This document shows, in pieces, positions 35,974 through 44,400 of a stretch of DNA of 64,000 bases. The first letter of the stretch is position 1; every line of letters begins with the position of its first letter. The stretch covers positions 159,261-223,260 of the forward strand of contig NZ_FYDX01000013.1 of assembly GCF_900187455.1 (NCBI RefSeq). The letters are read 5' to 3'. Both the position numbers and the translations under genes were made by a program. The stretch comes from Pseudomonas sp. Irchel 3E13. Lineage in GTDB: Bacteria; Pseudomonadota; Gammaproteobacteria; Pseudomonadales; Pseudomonadaceae. The notes beneath the pieces were generated by a model. It made no database searches. It saw only the letters and a list, made by a program, of their open reading frames with translations, and was not told the origin of the DNA.

Positions 35974-36000
35974 CGCGTTGGCGTGTGGTACTGAATTGCA

Positions 36001-36072
36001 GCAAGCGGAGCGCGCAGCGCCGCAGGCGCGAAGGCGTGAGGGATTGAAGCCGGATGGCCGTGACGGCTTGCC
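36001..36072 (-). ncRNA. third, diverged copy of the radC-RNA-like element
   Basis: Read on the minus strand the end reads CTGCGCGCTCCGCTTGC, as in the two clearer copies at 40,965 and 44,249, preceded by CACGCCTTCG in place of GACGCCTCCG. The inner stem differs. The gap 35,974-36,285 holds no gene; a further GGCGCT/AGCGCC hairpin lies near 36,099-36,115. Confidence 0.35.
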
Positions 36073-36285
36073 GGCACGGGGCGAAGCCCGAAAGCCCGGC
36101 GGCGCTTACAGCGCCGACACGCCACACACCGCTCGTTGACACGGATTGCGAGCCACAAGGCACGCATGCAGGCCCGCCGTGACGGGCGTATCCAGCACGC
36201 GGCAGCAGCAGAAATCCTGCGCGTGCGGTGCTGCGATCAGCAGCATCGCGCCCCGCCGCAGTGGGCGGGACGCGGTAAGCGGCTG

Positions 36286-36600
36286 TCAGGCCGCCTTCGG
36301 CTTGTTGCGCGACCAGATCAGGTCGTGCGTGCCGTCCTCGTTCTCGATCAGGCGGGCATAGACCGTCGCCGGGAACGAAGGGTCGTCGATGGATACGGAC
36401 AGGTATTCCCGCCCGGCCTCGCTGGTCTTCTTCCACGCTGCGCCGACTTCGTGGCCAGCCGCTTGCAGGTGGAAGTCGGGGGCGTTCTCGGTGTCGCCCT
36501 TGTCGTTGGGAACCAGCTTGACCTTGACGTTGAGCGTCAGGGTGCGAAGCGTGCCGGTGAAGCCGTCTTTCTCTGCGGTGAAGGTGCCGATGTTAGCCAT
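36286..36600 (-). CDS. DUF736 family protein
   Basis: A 104-residue DUF736 protein, a single beta-rich domain (opening MANIGTFTAEKDGFTGTLRT) nearly always found in conjugative elements of proteobacteria. No enzymatic motif. A strong AAAGGAGAAAC site precedes the start, suggesting high expression. Function unknown. Confidence 0.9.
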   Translation of the reverse strand: MANIGTFTAEKDGFTGTLRTLTLNVKVKLVPNDKGDTENAPDFHLQAAGHEVGAAWKKTSEAGREYLSVSIDDPSFPATVYARLIENEDGTHDLIWSRNKPKAA

Positions 36601-37375
36601 GATGTTTCTCCTTTCGGGTTGAACAAGGTCGCGCCAGTGCGTCCTTGTTGTGATCCGGCCGGCGGGGGATGGGCTGGTCGCACCGCACAGCGGTCGCAAC
36701 AACGTGGAGAACCTGGAAGCGAAAAGAATTTGTCCCGCGAGGAATGCGCGCAGCGCAGGGGAAATTGTTTTCGCTGCAAGGTTGCGGCCATCAAGCACAA
36801 GGCGCAGCCGCGCCACCGCCAGGATTCACAACAAGACAAGGACGCACAGGCCGCCCGCTCCCGAATGGAGACGTGGCCAACTCGGCATCCCCGCGTGACG
36901 GCTGCACCGGCTTGCGCCCTGACGCGGGCCAGGTCAATGCCCCGACGACAAGGCCAGAGCGCCCCTGCCGCAGCTCACGGCCACATACTGAGGCGTGGTG
37001 TGGAAGCTCCATAGAAGCGAGGCTGGGCGGCGTGTCGGTGAACCGTCTTTCGTGACGTACAGACAACGAACCGCCAGCGTCGGGGACGGCACGCTTTCGT
37101 GCAACCTGCCGCAGCAAGCCGGGGCGTAGCCACACCAGCCCCGCCCATTGCGGCGGGGCTCGGTCGAATCGTTGGCGGCGCGATGCGCCGCCACACTTGC
37201 TGGCTTCGTGGATTTCGCGCACGAGCGCCCTTGTGCGTGGCCCCATCGCCGCCTGTCCGAAGGCGGCGATGGGGCGTTTTGGCTTTGAGCAGTGAAACCG
37301 GGCGCGGCCACCGCCGCGCCCGGAGTTTTCGACCACCGGCCCCAAGGCGGCACGGCTTGGGGCCGGTGCGGCTCG
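36601..37375. other. 775-base gap without a gene, right part packed with stem-loops
   Basis: I see no supportable gene. Overlapping open frames on both strands are GC-driven and lack family features. Five perfect stem-loops lie at 37,137-37,160 (9-base arms), 37,173-37,193 (9), 37,240-37,275 (15), 37,298-37,323 (11) and 37,334-37,368 (13). The third and fourth are each followed by a TTTT run on the plus strand. The left half holds the DUF736 promoter and nothing else I recognise. Confidence 0.6.
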
Positions 37376-37585
37376 TTATTCCTTGGTTTCGATGATCCAC
37401 CACACGGCGCGCGGCAAGGCGCGGCCCGTGAGGGGATGCAGATCGGTCAGGTCGGCGCGGGCCGTCCAGCCACGCGGCGGACGGTAGCCGCGCACGTCGC
37501 CGTCGCCGTGCCAGCGGCGGGCGCGCACCGTGCCGGAGGCATAGGTCGCAGCTATGCGGGGGCGGTTTGCGGGTTGGTGGGTCAT
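37376..37585 (-). CDS. small conserved-looking ICE protein of unknown function
   Basis: A 69-residue basic protein (from MTHQPANRP; 37,603 is an alternative start). It has a run of Arg/Trp residues (VRARRWHGDGDVRGYRPPRGW) and ends AVWWIIETKE. It lies 61 bases after the ParB-like gene on the same strand. I do not recognise a family. Confidence 0.55.
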   Translation of the reverse strand: MTHQPANRPRIAATYASGTVRARRWHGDGDVRGYRPPRGWTARADLTDLHPLTGRALPRAVWWIIETKE

Positions 37586-37646
37586 GGCAGGCATCCTCAA
37601 CATGAAGCGCCCCGGCCGGAACCGGGGCGCTATCTACGGTGCGAAG

Positions 37647-39716
37647 TCACGCGGCCAAAGCCTCGGCCTGCGGCTGGTCATCCGCCACGGCGGCCACTTC
37701 TTCCTGTGCTTCGGCTTCGCCATCCGCCGGCGCGTCCTGCCCGGTCTGCTGCGGGCCTTCGGAGCGGAAGATGGCGGGCATCCAGCCGGTGCCAGCGGCC
37801 AGCCGTTCGGCTTCGCTGGCAATGTCGCCCTTCTTCAACTTCGCCAGTCGGGTGACGTGCGAGGGCGCGAACCCGCCAACGGCTTCCAGAATCGCGGCCT
37901 TCGGCACATGCCGGAAGTAACCCTCATTGGTGGGCTGCCACCACGCGGCCATATCCAGCCCCACGGCCTGCGCCAGTTCCGCGCCGGGCTGGTGCGGCGT
38001 GGCGCGAGGCGTCACCACGTCCACCGTGGAAGCTAAGCACACGGCCAACAGCCGCACCAGTTCATCCTGTGATTTCGCCAGCAGCGCGGCGAACAGTTCG
38101 GCGCTGTCCTCCGGCAAGGTTTCGCCTGCCACCTGTTGCAGTTCGCGCAGCGCCACGGCGGCGGGTGATTCCGGCCAGTCCGGGGCCATGCCTTCCAGCC
38201 GGTCTTGCACCGTGAGGCGCACACCCAGCGGCAGGTCGTGCCCGTAGTGCCTTTCCTGCAAGACGGTCTGCACCATGCCATGCACCACGGCGGCCAGCGC
38301 TGCTTGCGGATGCCGTGCAACTTCGATTTGCAGCGCAGCGGTACGGTGCGCGCTCAACCGCTGCGCCAGTCGGTCAGACATGGCGGCGGTCTTGGGCTGC
38401 TCGTCGTCCTCGCCTGCGTCCTCGTTCGCGGCTTCGCCTTCGCTGCCGAAACCCTGCCGCAGCCGCTCCAGCGTGCGCAGTGCCTTGGCCTCCGCTTCGC
38501 GCAGCAGCCCGCGATGAATCGCGGCCTGCCCGTCGCGGTCGATGGTGACAATGGCACCGGCTGCGGCCTTCACGTTGGCCGCATAGTCCAGCAAGCCATC
38601 TTCCAGCGCCTGCAACTGCTCGCCCAGGCGTTCGCCTTCTTCCTGCAAGGCATCGGCCTTTTCCTCGTCCTCGTCGTCCAGCGCGGCATCCACCGCCTCG
38701 GCCAGTTCGTGCAGCTTGGTTTGCAGCTTCTCGATGCGCTGCGCGTCGCGCTTGTTCGGACTGCGGCGTTCCCTTGGCGCACGCTGGAAGGCTTGCAGAT
38801 CGGCATGGGTCATGCCCGGCGTGGCATCCACCCACGCCCAGCCCTCGGCCTGCACCTTGGCGGCGATACCTGCCAGCTTGTCCTGCGCCAGCCGTTCCAG
38901 CAGTGCGGCATCGGTCAGATACACGCCTTTGTCGCCCTCCGCGAACAGGTCGCGGCGGATGCCACCGCCTTCCTGCTCGTAGCCGTCCAGCCCGACAAAG
39001 CGCACCAGCGGATGCCGGTAGGCGTCGATTTCGCGTTCGGTCAGGCGGTCGCGCAGGTTGTGCGGGCCGCGCTGCCATGTGGGCGCATCGTAGAACGCGG
39101 CTTCCTGCGCAGCATGGTCGTCGGTGATGGCGAGGGCCATCAACTGGTCAAGGCTCACGGCCTCGGCCCGGTAGTCGGCCAGCAGGCGCGGCGACACGTT
39201 GGCGAGTTTCAGACGGCGCTGCACCACCAGCGGCGTGACGCTGAAATCCGCTGCAATGTCCTCGATGCTGCGGCCTTCGGCCACGAGCGCGGCGAACGCC
39301 TCGAACTGGTCGGCGGGGTGCATGGCTTCGCGCTGCACGTTCTCGGTGAGGCTGGCCGTGCGGGCGGTGCCATCGGCCACCAGCAGGCAAGGCACCTCCC
39401 ATTCCTTGCTAATGCGGTGCTTTTTCGCCAGCAGCTTCAACGCTGCGAGGCGACGGTCACCGGCCACGACCTCGTAATGCTCGCCATCGGCGGCGGCAAT
39501 CACGATGAGGTTTTGCAGCAGGCCGACACGCTGGATGCTGGCGGCGAGTTCGGGAATGGACATGCGCGGGGTCTTGCGCACGTTGCGGCCAGTGGGACGC
39601 GACACCAGCCGCGACAGCGGAACCAGAATCAGGTTCTTGGTCGGATCAGCGGCTTCCAGCGGGATAGCGGCGGCGGTGTTGATGGCGCGGGCTTCGGTTT
39701 GGGTAACGGCGTTCAT
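37647..39716 (-). CDS. large ParB-like nuclease-domain protein
   Basis: A 689-residue protein. Residues 30-125 are a ParB/Srx N-terminal domain (VPLSRLVSRPTGRNVRKT, then EVVAGDRRLAALKLL as the GERR-like motif), and residues 130-200 a HTH segment (IEDIAADFSVTPLVVQRRLKLANV). The rest is a long acidic, helical extension typical of ICE and plasmid ParB-like proteins. In this context it may serve partition or regulation. The start at 39,716 matches the MNAVTQTEARA opening of the family. Confidence 0.88.
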   Translation of the reverse strand: MNAVTQTEARAINTAAAIPLEAADPTKNLILVPLSRLVSRPTGRNVRKTPRMSIPELAASIQRVGLLQNLIVIAAADGEHYEVVAGDRRLAALKLLAKKHRISKEWEVPCLLVADGTARTASLTENVQREAMHPADQFEAFAALVAEGRSIEDIAADFSVTPLVVQRRLKLANVSPRLLADYRAEAVSLDQLMALAITDDHAAQEAAFYDAPTWQRGPHNLRDRLTEREIDAYRHPLVRFVGLDGYEQEGGGIRRDLFAEGDKGVYLTDAALLERLAQDKLAGIAAKVQAEGWAWVDATPGMTHADLQAFQRAPRERRSPNKRDAQRIEKLQTKLHELAEAVDAALDDEDEEKADALQEEGERLGEQLQALEDGLLDYAANVKAAAGAIVTIDRDGQAAIHRGLLREAEAKALRTLERLRQGFGSEGEAANEDAGEDDEQPKTAAMSDRLAQRLSAHRTAALQIEVARHPQAALAAVVHGMVQTVLQERHYGHDLPLGVRLTVQDRLEGMAPDWPESPAAVALRELQQVAGETLPEDSAELFAALLAKSQDELVRLLAVCLASTVDVVTPRATPHQPGAELAQAVGLDMAAWWQPTNEGYFRHVPKAAILEAVGGFAPSHVTRLAKLKKGDIASEAERLAAGTGWMPAIFRSEGPQQTGQDAPADGEAEAQEEVAAVADDQPQAEALAA

Positions 39717-39796
39717 GGTGATAACTCCTATCGGTTCAGGGATGCAGCAGCGAAGAAAGCGACAAGGGCTGCTGCCTGCCCCTGCCGCGTGGGGAT

Positions 39797-40624
39797 TCAG
39801 GCTTTCAACTGGCGCATGCCATCGGCCAGCAGCCAGAGGGCGCGATTTAGTCGGATGTTTTGGTCGATGCCCTGCACCGGGCGGGTTTGCTGTCGGCGCC
39901 CGTTGGCGCTGCGGCCACGCAGCCCGCCTTGGGTCAGGTTTTCTTGGGTGCGGTTGAACACGCTCCACAGGTCGGGGCGGCGGTCGTCGAAGCGGCGCGG
40001 CATCAGGATTTGCGATTCCGTGATGGGCGCGGGCTTGTCGGGGTCGTCGTACTTGAGGGCGAGCGCGGCGCGGGCGAACACTTCGGATTCGCCATCGTCC
40101 AAGGTGATGCCGCGCATGGCATCGCGCGATTCCTTCACCCGATCGAAACCGCTCAAGACTTCGTAAGCCCCCTCAATGACCAGACCGGCCACGTCGCCTT
40201 TATGGGGCACTCGCACATCGGCCACGGTGTTGCCGCAGACAAGGCCATTGCTGCACACGAACCGGAACATTCCGGCCAGCATCTGATAGCTGCTGGTGCC
40301 GTCGTGCGAGTTCAGCAGCACGATTTCGTTGGCCTCCGCGCCGTTGATCTGGCTGGCATGGCGCAAGCGAATCATGTGTTTGGTGTGCTCGCGCTTGCCT
40401 TCGTCGCGCACGCGGGTTTGCGTCACCATGAAAGGCTGGAAGCCTTCTTTGCGAAGCTCGGTCAGCACGGCGGCGGTGGGGATATAGGCGTACCGCTGCG
40501 AACGGCTCTCGTGCGGGGCATCCGCGAAGATGGACGGGGCCACGCGGTGAATCTGGTCGTCGGACAGCGGGTAATCGCTGCGCAGCGAGGGGGAGCGGAA
40601 AGCGAAACGGGATGCGAGTTGCAT
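39797..40624 (-). CDS. DUF932 domain protein (phage/plasmid-like)
   Basis: A 275-residue DUF932 protein, common in ICEs and megaplasmids and sometimes annotated as phage/plasmid-like or antirestriction-associated. Conserved blocks: PTAAVLTELRKEGFQPF, KHMIRLRH, NEIVLLNSHDGTSSYQMLAG and FVCSNGLVCG. The function is not established. A TCAGGAGAAAG site precedes the start at 40,624. It lies 80 bases ahead of the ParB-like gene, and a radC-RNA-like element is upstream. Confidence 0.85.
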   Translation of the reverse strand: MQLASRFAFRSPSLRSDYPLSDDQIHRVAPSIFADAPHESRSQRYAYIPTAAVLTELRKEGFQPFMVTQTRVRDEGKREHTKHMIRLRHASQINGAEANEIVLLNSHDGTSSYQMLAGMFRFVCSNGLVCGNTVADVRVPHKGDVAGLVIEGAYEVLSGFDRVKESRDAMRGITLDDGESEVFARAALALKYDDPDKPAPITESQILMPRRFDDRRPDLWSVFNRTQENLTQGGLRGRSANGRRQQTRPVQGIDQNIRLNRALWLLADGMRQLKA

Positions 40625-40796
40625 GGTCTTTCTCCTGACAAAAGAGGTTTGCTGTTCACACCGCACACCGGATTTCTAGATTCGGAGCCCAGCCTTTCGG
40701 CTGTTTGGTGCGGTCGGCACGAGGAACCCGGTTGGCCCTGTTGCCACCGTCTTTCCTGAGTTCATCGCCCGCGCCCAAAGGAGCGCGCGGACGGGG

Positions 40797-40873
40797 GCCG
40801 TCAAGGAGCCAAGCGCAGGGTTGGTGCGGCCCGCAGGCGCAGCCGAGGACACGGCCCTGCGCGCCTTGACGGC
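40797..40873. repeat. long stem-loop in the DUF932 leader
   Basis: GCCGTCAAGG (40,797) pairs with CCTTGACGGC (40,864), and inside it GCGCAGGG (40,813) pairs with CCCTGCGC (40,855). The same CCTTGACGGC sequence recurs in the leader of radC at about 44,167-44,176. It probably belongs to a structured 5' leader of the DUF932 gene. Confidence 0.55.
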
Positions 40874-40964
40874 ACACGGTCGCGGGCTACGGTCGCGGGT
40901 AAGGTGATGAAGTCAGGGGAGACGGCTGGACAAGGCAACGGCCATCCCTTTGTGCTGACCGCAC

Positions 40965-41100
40965 GCAAGCGAAGCGCGCAGGCCCGAAGCTGGAAGCCGG
41001 GCCGTAGGCGTCAGCGATGCGGAAGGCTGGCGAAGCCAGTCCCGCCAGGGATGAGCGACTAGCGAACCTGGAGCAGCGCGATCCGCGAAGCGGAGACGCA
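40965..41100 (-). ncRNA. structured leader element resembling the radC RNA motif (copy upstream of DUF932)
   Basis: On the minus strand this stretch contains CATCGCTGACGCCT, an inner GC stem (CCGG...CCGG) and CCTGCGCGCTTCGCTTGC. The same order and spacing occur in the copy upstream of radC. The radC RNA motif is a known conserved RNA found in leaders of radC, integrase and related genes of mobile elements in proteobacteria; the match is from memory of its features and context. A CTGGC-GAA-GCCAG hairpin at about 41,027-41,039 precedes it. Confidence 0.5.
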
Positions 41101-41169
41101 AGAGGACTCTTCGTTTACCATTTGTTTCGCAAGCAAATGATGGGAAAGCAAGAACACGGAGATATAGAG

Positions 41170-43473
41170 ATGATTGTCTGCATCAACCGCCTCAAACAGT
41201 TCGGAATCTTCAGCGACTTCAATGGAACGAAGATCCAAAAGTTCGGCCGGTACAACCTGGTCTATGGTTGGAATGGAACAGGCAAGTCAACGTTATCGAA
41301 TCTATTCTCTTGCTTTGAGCTTCGCTCGATGGTTCCCCGCTTCAGCACGGGCCAATTTTCAGTAGTTCTGGAGGATGGCTCAACGATCACGGAATCCACA
41401 CTCCACTCATCCCAATTGAATATTCATGTTTTCAATCAACGCTTCGTGCATGAGAACATTGATTGGGACAAATCCGTAAAGAGCATCCTTCTTATTGCGA
41501 AAGAGAAGATTGATGACTTGCAGAAGCTGGAGAAGCTGAAGAGCGAGCTTCAGTCGAAAAAGAAGGCTCACGACGACAAGCAAAGCGATATCAAGAAGCA
41601 GCGTGAGGCATTAGAGAAGTTCCTGACCAATGCTGCCAAGAAAATGAAGCTTGGACTTCAGGCGATTGATACGAGCGACAGTTATTACTTGAATTACGAC
41701 CGCCGCAAGCTCTTCAACTTCATACAGAATAACGGCGAGACAATTATCAAGGCGGAGTCGGTTCTTCCAGATGAGAGGGTTATCGACCTTACGAATGCCG
41801 CCAAGCCAGATCAGCTTCCAAGCATTGCTTTCGCCTCAACGGCCATTGAGCCGGACTACTTTAAGAAAGCGGCGGGCCGCATCAGAGATTTGATTGGGAC
41901 TACGGCGGTCAATCAAGCAATCCAGCGGCTGACCGATAACCCGGAAATCCGCGAATGGGTTCAAGCAGGCTTGGAAATCCATAAAAACCACGACTCGCAA
42001 TCCTGCGAGTTCTGCGGCTCTCCGTTCGCCCAGCTTCGTGCCGAGGCGCTTGCTGCCCACTTCAGCAAGGAGTTCACGGAGTTTCAGAGCCGACTTCAGA
42101 ACGCGGCGACATGGATTGAATCTCAAGGCGCTCCAGCTAATCAGTTTCCCGCATCGACCGAGTTTTATAAAGAACTATCGGCCGAGGCAGAGAAGCTTCA
42201 AAAGGACTACGCAACTGCTGCTGAAAAGATCGACCAGCAAATCGACGCCTGGCGGGAAGCCCTGAAGGCCAAGATCACAGACCCTGGGAAGACAGACATT
42301 CAGATCTCGGATGTGGTTGAAGACGATGTCACCAATTTCAATGACATCCTGAAATCGATTGTTGCTCTCGTTGGAAAGCACAACAATAAGACTTCAAATT
42401 TCAAATCTGAGACCTCAAAAAGCAAGGTGGCACTGGAGCTTCACTTTGCTGCGGCTGAGGTGCAAGAGTTTGACTATGCTGGAAGTGAGAAGAAGTGCAA
42501 TGACCTTGAGTCAGAAGCAAAGAACGACCATAAGGAAATTGAAAAAATTAGTCTAGAGGTCGGAGCCATAGAAGCGGCGCTCTCGAATGAAACGGTCGGG
42601 GCAAAGGAGTTCAATGACATCCTGCATCGCTTCATTGGCCGCTCTGAGCTTTGCCTGAACTTCAATCAGAAGAAGAAAGGCTATGAGATCATCAGAAACG
42701 GGGTTGGTGAGCACGATGGGAATTTGAGCGAAGGTGAGAAAACTGCGATTGCATTTGTCTATTTCATCACGAAGCTCAAAGAAAATGGAAATAACATCAA
42801 GGATACGATCGTCGTCGTTGACGATCCGGTCTCAAGCTTTGATTCTAATCACTTGTTTCACGCCTACTCGTTTTTGAGAACGCAATGCACTGAAGCCAAG
42901 CAACTTTTTGTGCTGACTCACAACTTCACTTACTTTAAGCTAGTGAGAGACTGGTTCACTGGCACCAATAGGAATCGAGTCAAAAAAGGCAACGCCGAGA
43001 ATTGCTTCTTTTATCGCCTGGATGCGCCACCTGGCTCCCCTCGTCACTCCCTACTTGTGGATGCCGACGACTCACTCAAGAACTACGGTTCCGAGTACCA
43101 CTATATCTTCAAGAAGCTCTACGAATATAGGGCGCACACAACACTCAATCGAGATGAGGCGTTCTTGACCGCCAACCTCGCCCGAAAGCTTGTTGAATCG
43201 TTTTTCACCTTCAAATATCCAAGGCGTCGAAGCGACATTAGTCAATTGATGGAGGCTGGCCTAAAAGATTGCACCATCACGACACCAGAGCTTAAAGAAA
43301 AAATCTACCGCTTTATCAATAAGTATTCACATAGCGACGTTATTGAGATAACAGAGGAATCCGCAGAAAACTTGGCAGGCGAAAGCCACAGCGTCATCGG
43401 GAACATCTTCCAGTGGCTGGAAGAGGTGGACAAGAAACATTACGACGAGATGATTCAGGTTGCGACGGCCTGA
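41170..43473 (+). CDS. RloC/PrrC-like AAA_13 ATPase, probable phage-defence nuclease
   Basis: A 767-residue ABC-type ATPase. P-loop GWNGTGKS at residues 33-40, FNQRFVHENI near residue 91, a long coiled coil interrupted by a zinc-hook-like CEFCG (279-283), signature LSEGEKTAIAF, Walker B VVVDDPVSSFD and H-loop FVLTHNF. The C-terminal part keeps Glu 642 (GSEYHYIF) and His 721 (NKYSHSD), possible anticodon-nuclease residues. This layout is that of RloC, which cuts tRNA after phage damage. Lower GC and the opposite strand to its neighbours mark it as inserted cargo. The start at 41,170 follows a GGAG site. Confidence 0.8.
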   Translation: MIVCINRLKQFGIFSDFNGTKIQKFGRYNLVYGWNGTGKSTLSNLFSCFELRSMVPRFSTGQFSVVLEDGSTITESTLHSSQLNIHVFNQRFVHENIDWDKSVKSILLIAKEKIDDLQKLEKLKSELQSKKKAHDDKQSDIKKQREALEKFLTNAAKKMKLGLQAIDTSDSYYLNYDRRKLFNFIQNNGETIIKAESVLPDERVIDLTNAAKPDQLPSIAFASTAIEPDYFKKAAGRIRDLIGTTAVNQAIQRLTDNPEIREWVQAGLEIHKNHDSQSCEFCGSPFAQLRAEALAAHFSKEFTEFQSRLQNAATWIESQGAPANQFPASTEFYKELSAEAEKLQKDYATAAEKIDQQIDAWREALKAKITDPGKTDIQISDVVEDDVTNFNDILKSIVALVGKHNNKTSNFKSETSKSKVALELHFAAAEVQEFDYAGSEKKCNDLESEAKNDHKEIEKISLEVGAIEAALSNETVGAKEFNDILHRFIGRSELCLNFNQKKKGYEIIRNGVGEHDGNLSEGEKTAIAFVYFITKLKENGNNIKDTIVVVDDPVSSFDSNHLFHAYSFLRTQCTEAKQLFVLTHNFTYFKLVRDWFTGTNRNRVKKGNAENCFFYRLDAPPGSPRHSLLVDADDSLKNYGSEYHYIFKKLYEYRAHTTLNRDEAFLTANLARKLVESFFTFKYPRRRSDISQLMEAGLKDCTITTPELKEKIYRFINKYSHSDVIEITEESAENLAGESHSVIGNIFQWLEEVDKKHYDEMIQVATA

Positions 43474-43539
43474 GCATCAGGCCGCGAGGGCCATAGCTAT
43501 GCCACCAGGCGCAGCAAAAAGGGGCCGAAGCCCCTTGGG

Positions 43540-44049
43540 CTAGATCAGCCCATGCTCGGCGAACGATGCCGTTTCGTTGCCCGCAACGATGATGTGATCG
43601 AGCACGCGCACGTCCACCAGACCCAACGCTTCCTTGAGCCGCTGGGTCAGCGCCCGGTCAGCCGCGCTCGGCTCGGGGTTTCCGCTCGGATGGTTGTGCG
43701 AAACGACGACCGCCGCCGCATTGAGCCGCAGCGCCTCCTTGACCACTTCGCGCGGATACACCGACGCACCGTCAATAGTGCCGTGGAACATCTCCCTGTA
43801 TTCGATCAGACGATGGCGCGTATCCATGAACAGCACTACGAACACCTCATGCTCGAAGCTGGCCAACTTTGTACGCAAGTATTCCTTGACCGCCGCCGGC
43901 GAAGTGAACTCTGCTCCGCGCCGCATTTTCCGGTCAATGACCTGGCGCGCAGCTTCCAGAATGTCGTCGGCCGATGCCGGTAGATAGCGCCCGTGCGCGT
44001 CGCGCACCAGCAGACAGGAATCGAACGAGGGAAAGGACAGTTGCGACAT
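43540..44049 (-). CDS. radC: RadC-family JAB/MPN domain protein
   Basis: A 169-residue RadC-like protein with the JAMM metal motif SHNHPSGNPEPSAAD near residues 115-129. ICE versions lack the N-terminal HhH region of chromosomal RadC, as here. Despite the name, a role in DNA repair is not established; it is a hallmark gene of mobile elements. A radC-RNA-like element lies about 200 bases upstream. Confidence 0.9.
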   Translation of the reverse strand: MSQLSFPSFDSCLLVRDAHGRYLPASADDILEAARQVIDRKMRRGAEFTSPAAVKEYLRTKLASFEHEVFVVLFMDTRHRLIEYREMFHGTIDGASVYPREVVKEALRLNAAAVVVSHNHPSGNPEPSAADRALTQRLKEALGLVDVRVLDHIIVAGNETASFAEHGLI

Positions 44050-44248
44050 GATCGTGCTCCGGTTGCTCGGGCGGAATTGCCCGGAACCGGCGGCAGCACG
44101 GCGCAGCGCAAGCAGTCAGGGGTCGCAGACGGCCGCCAGGACGCAAGCGCGCATGGCGCGCGCCGCCCTTGACGGCGAGAACGCCGTGATACGGTGAAGG
44201 GAACAGCAAGACCGCCCACACCCGCCCACTGCACAGAGTCGATTTTTG

Positions 44249-44360
44249 GCAAGCGGAGCGCGCAGGCCCGGATCAACGAGCCGGGACGGAGGCGTCAGTG
44301 ATGGAAGCCCGACAGGGGCGAGACTCGCGCAGCGAAGCTCGATGCGCAGCACGACAGCGC
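44249..44360 (-). ncRNA. structured leader element resembling the radC RNA motif (copy upstream of radC)
   Basis: Read on the minus strand: CTTCCATCACTGACGCCTCC, a GC stem (CCCGG...CCGGG), then CCTGCGCGCTCCGCTTGC. The same blocks occur in the same order in the copy at 40,965. It ends 200 bases ahead of radC on the same strand, the context that gave the radC RNA motif its name. The gap 44,050-44,400 holds no gene. Confidence 0.55.
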
Positions 44361-44400
44361 GACGGCGGCACGCCGGGACGCCCGACTGCTTGGGACAGGA

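Noticed and set aside
36601..37136. long minus-strand open frames in the DUF736 upstream gap
   Set aside because: No start signals, composition of shadow frames, and no resemblance to known ICE proteins.
38205..40166. 653-codon plus-strand open frame opposite the ParB-like and DUF932 genes
   Set aside because: It is the antisense of two recognised genes with strong motifs; the long frame is caused by GC-rich codon bias.
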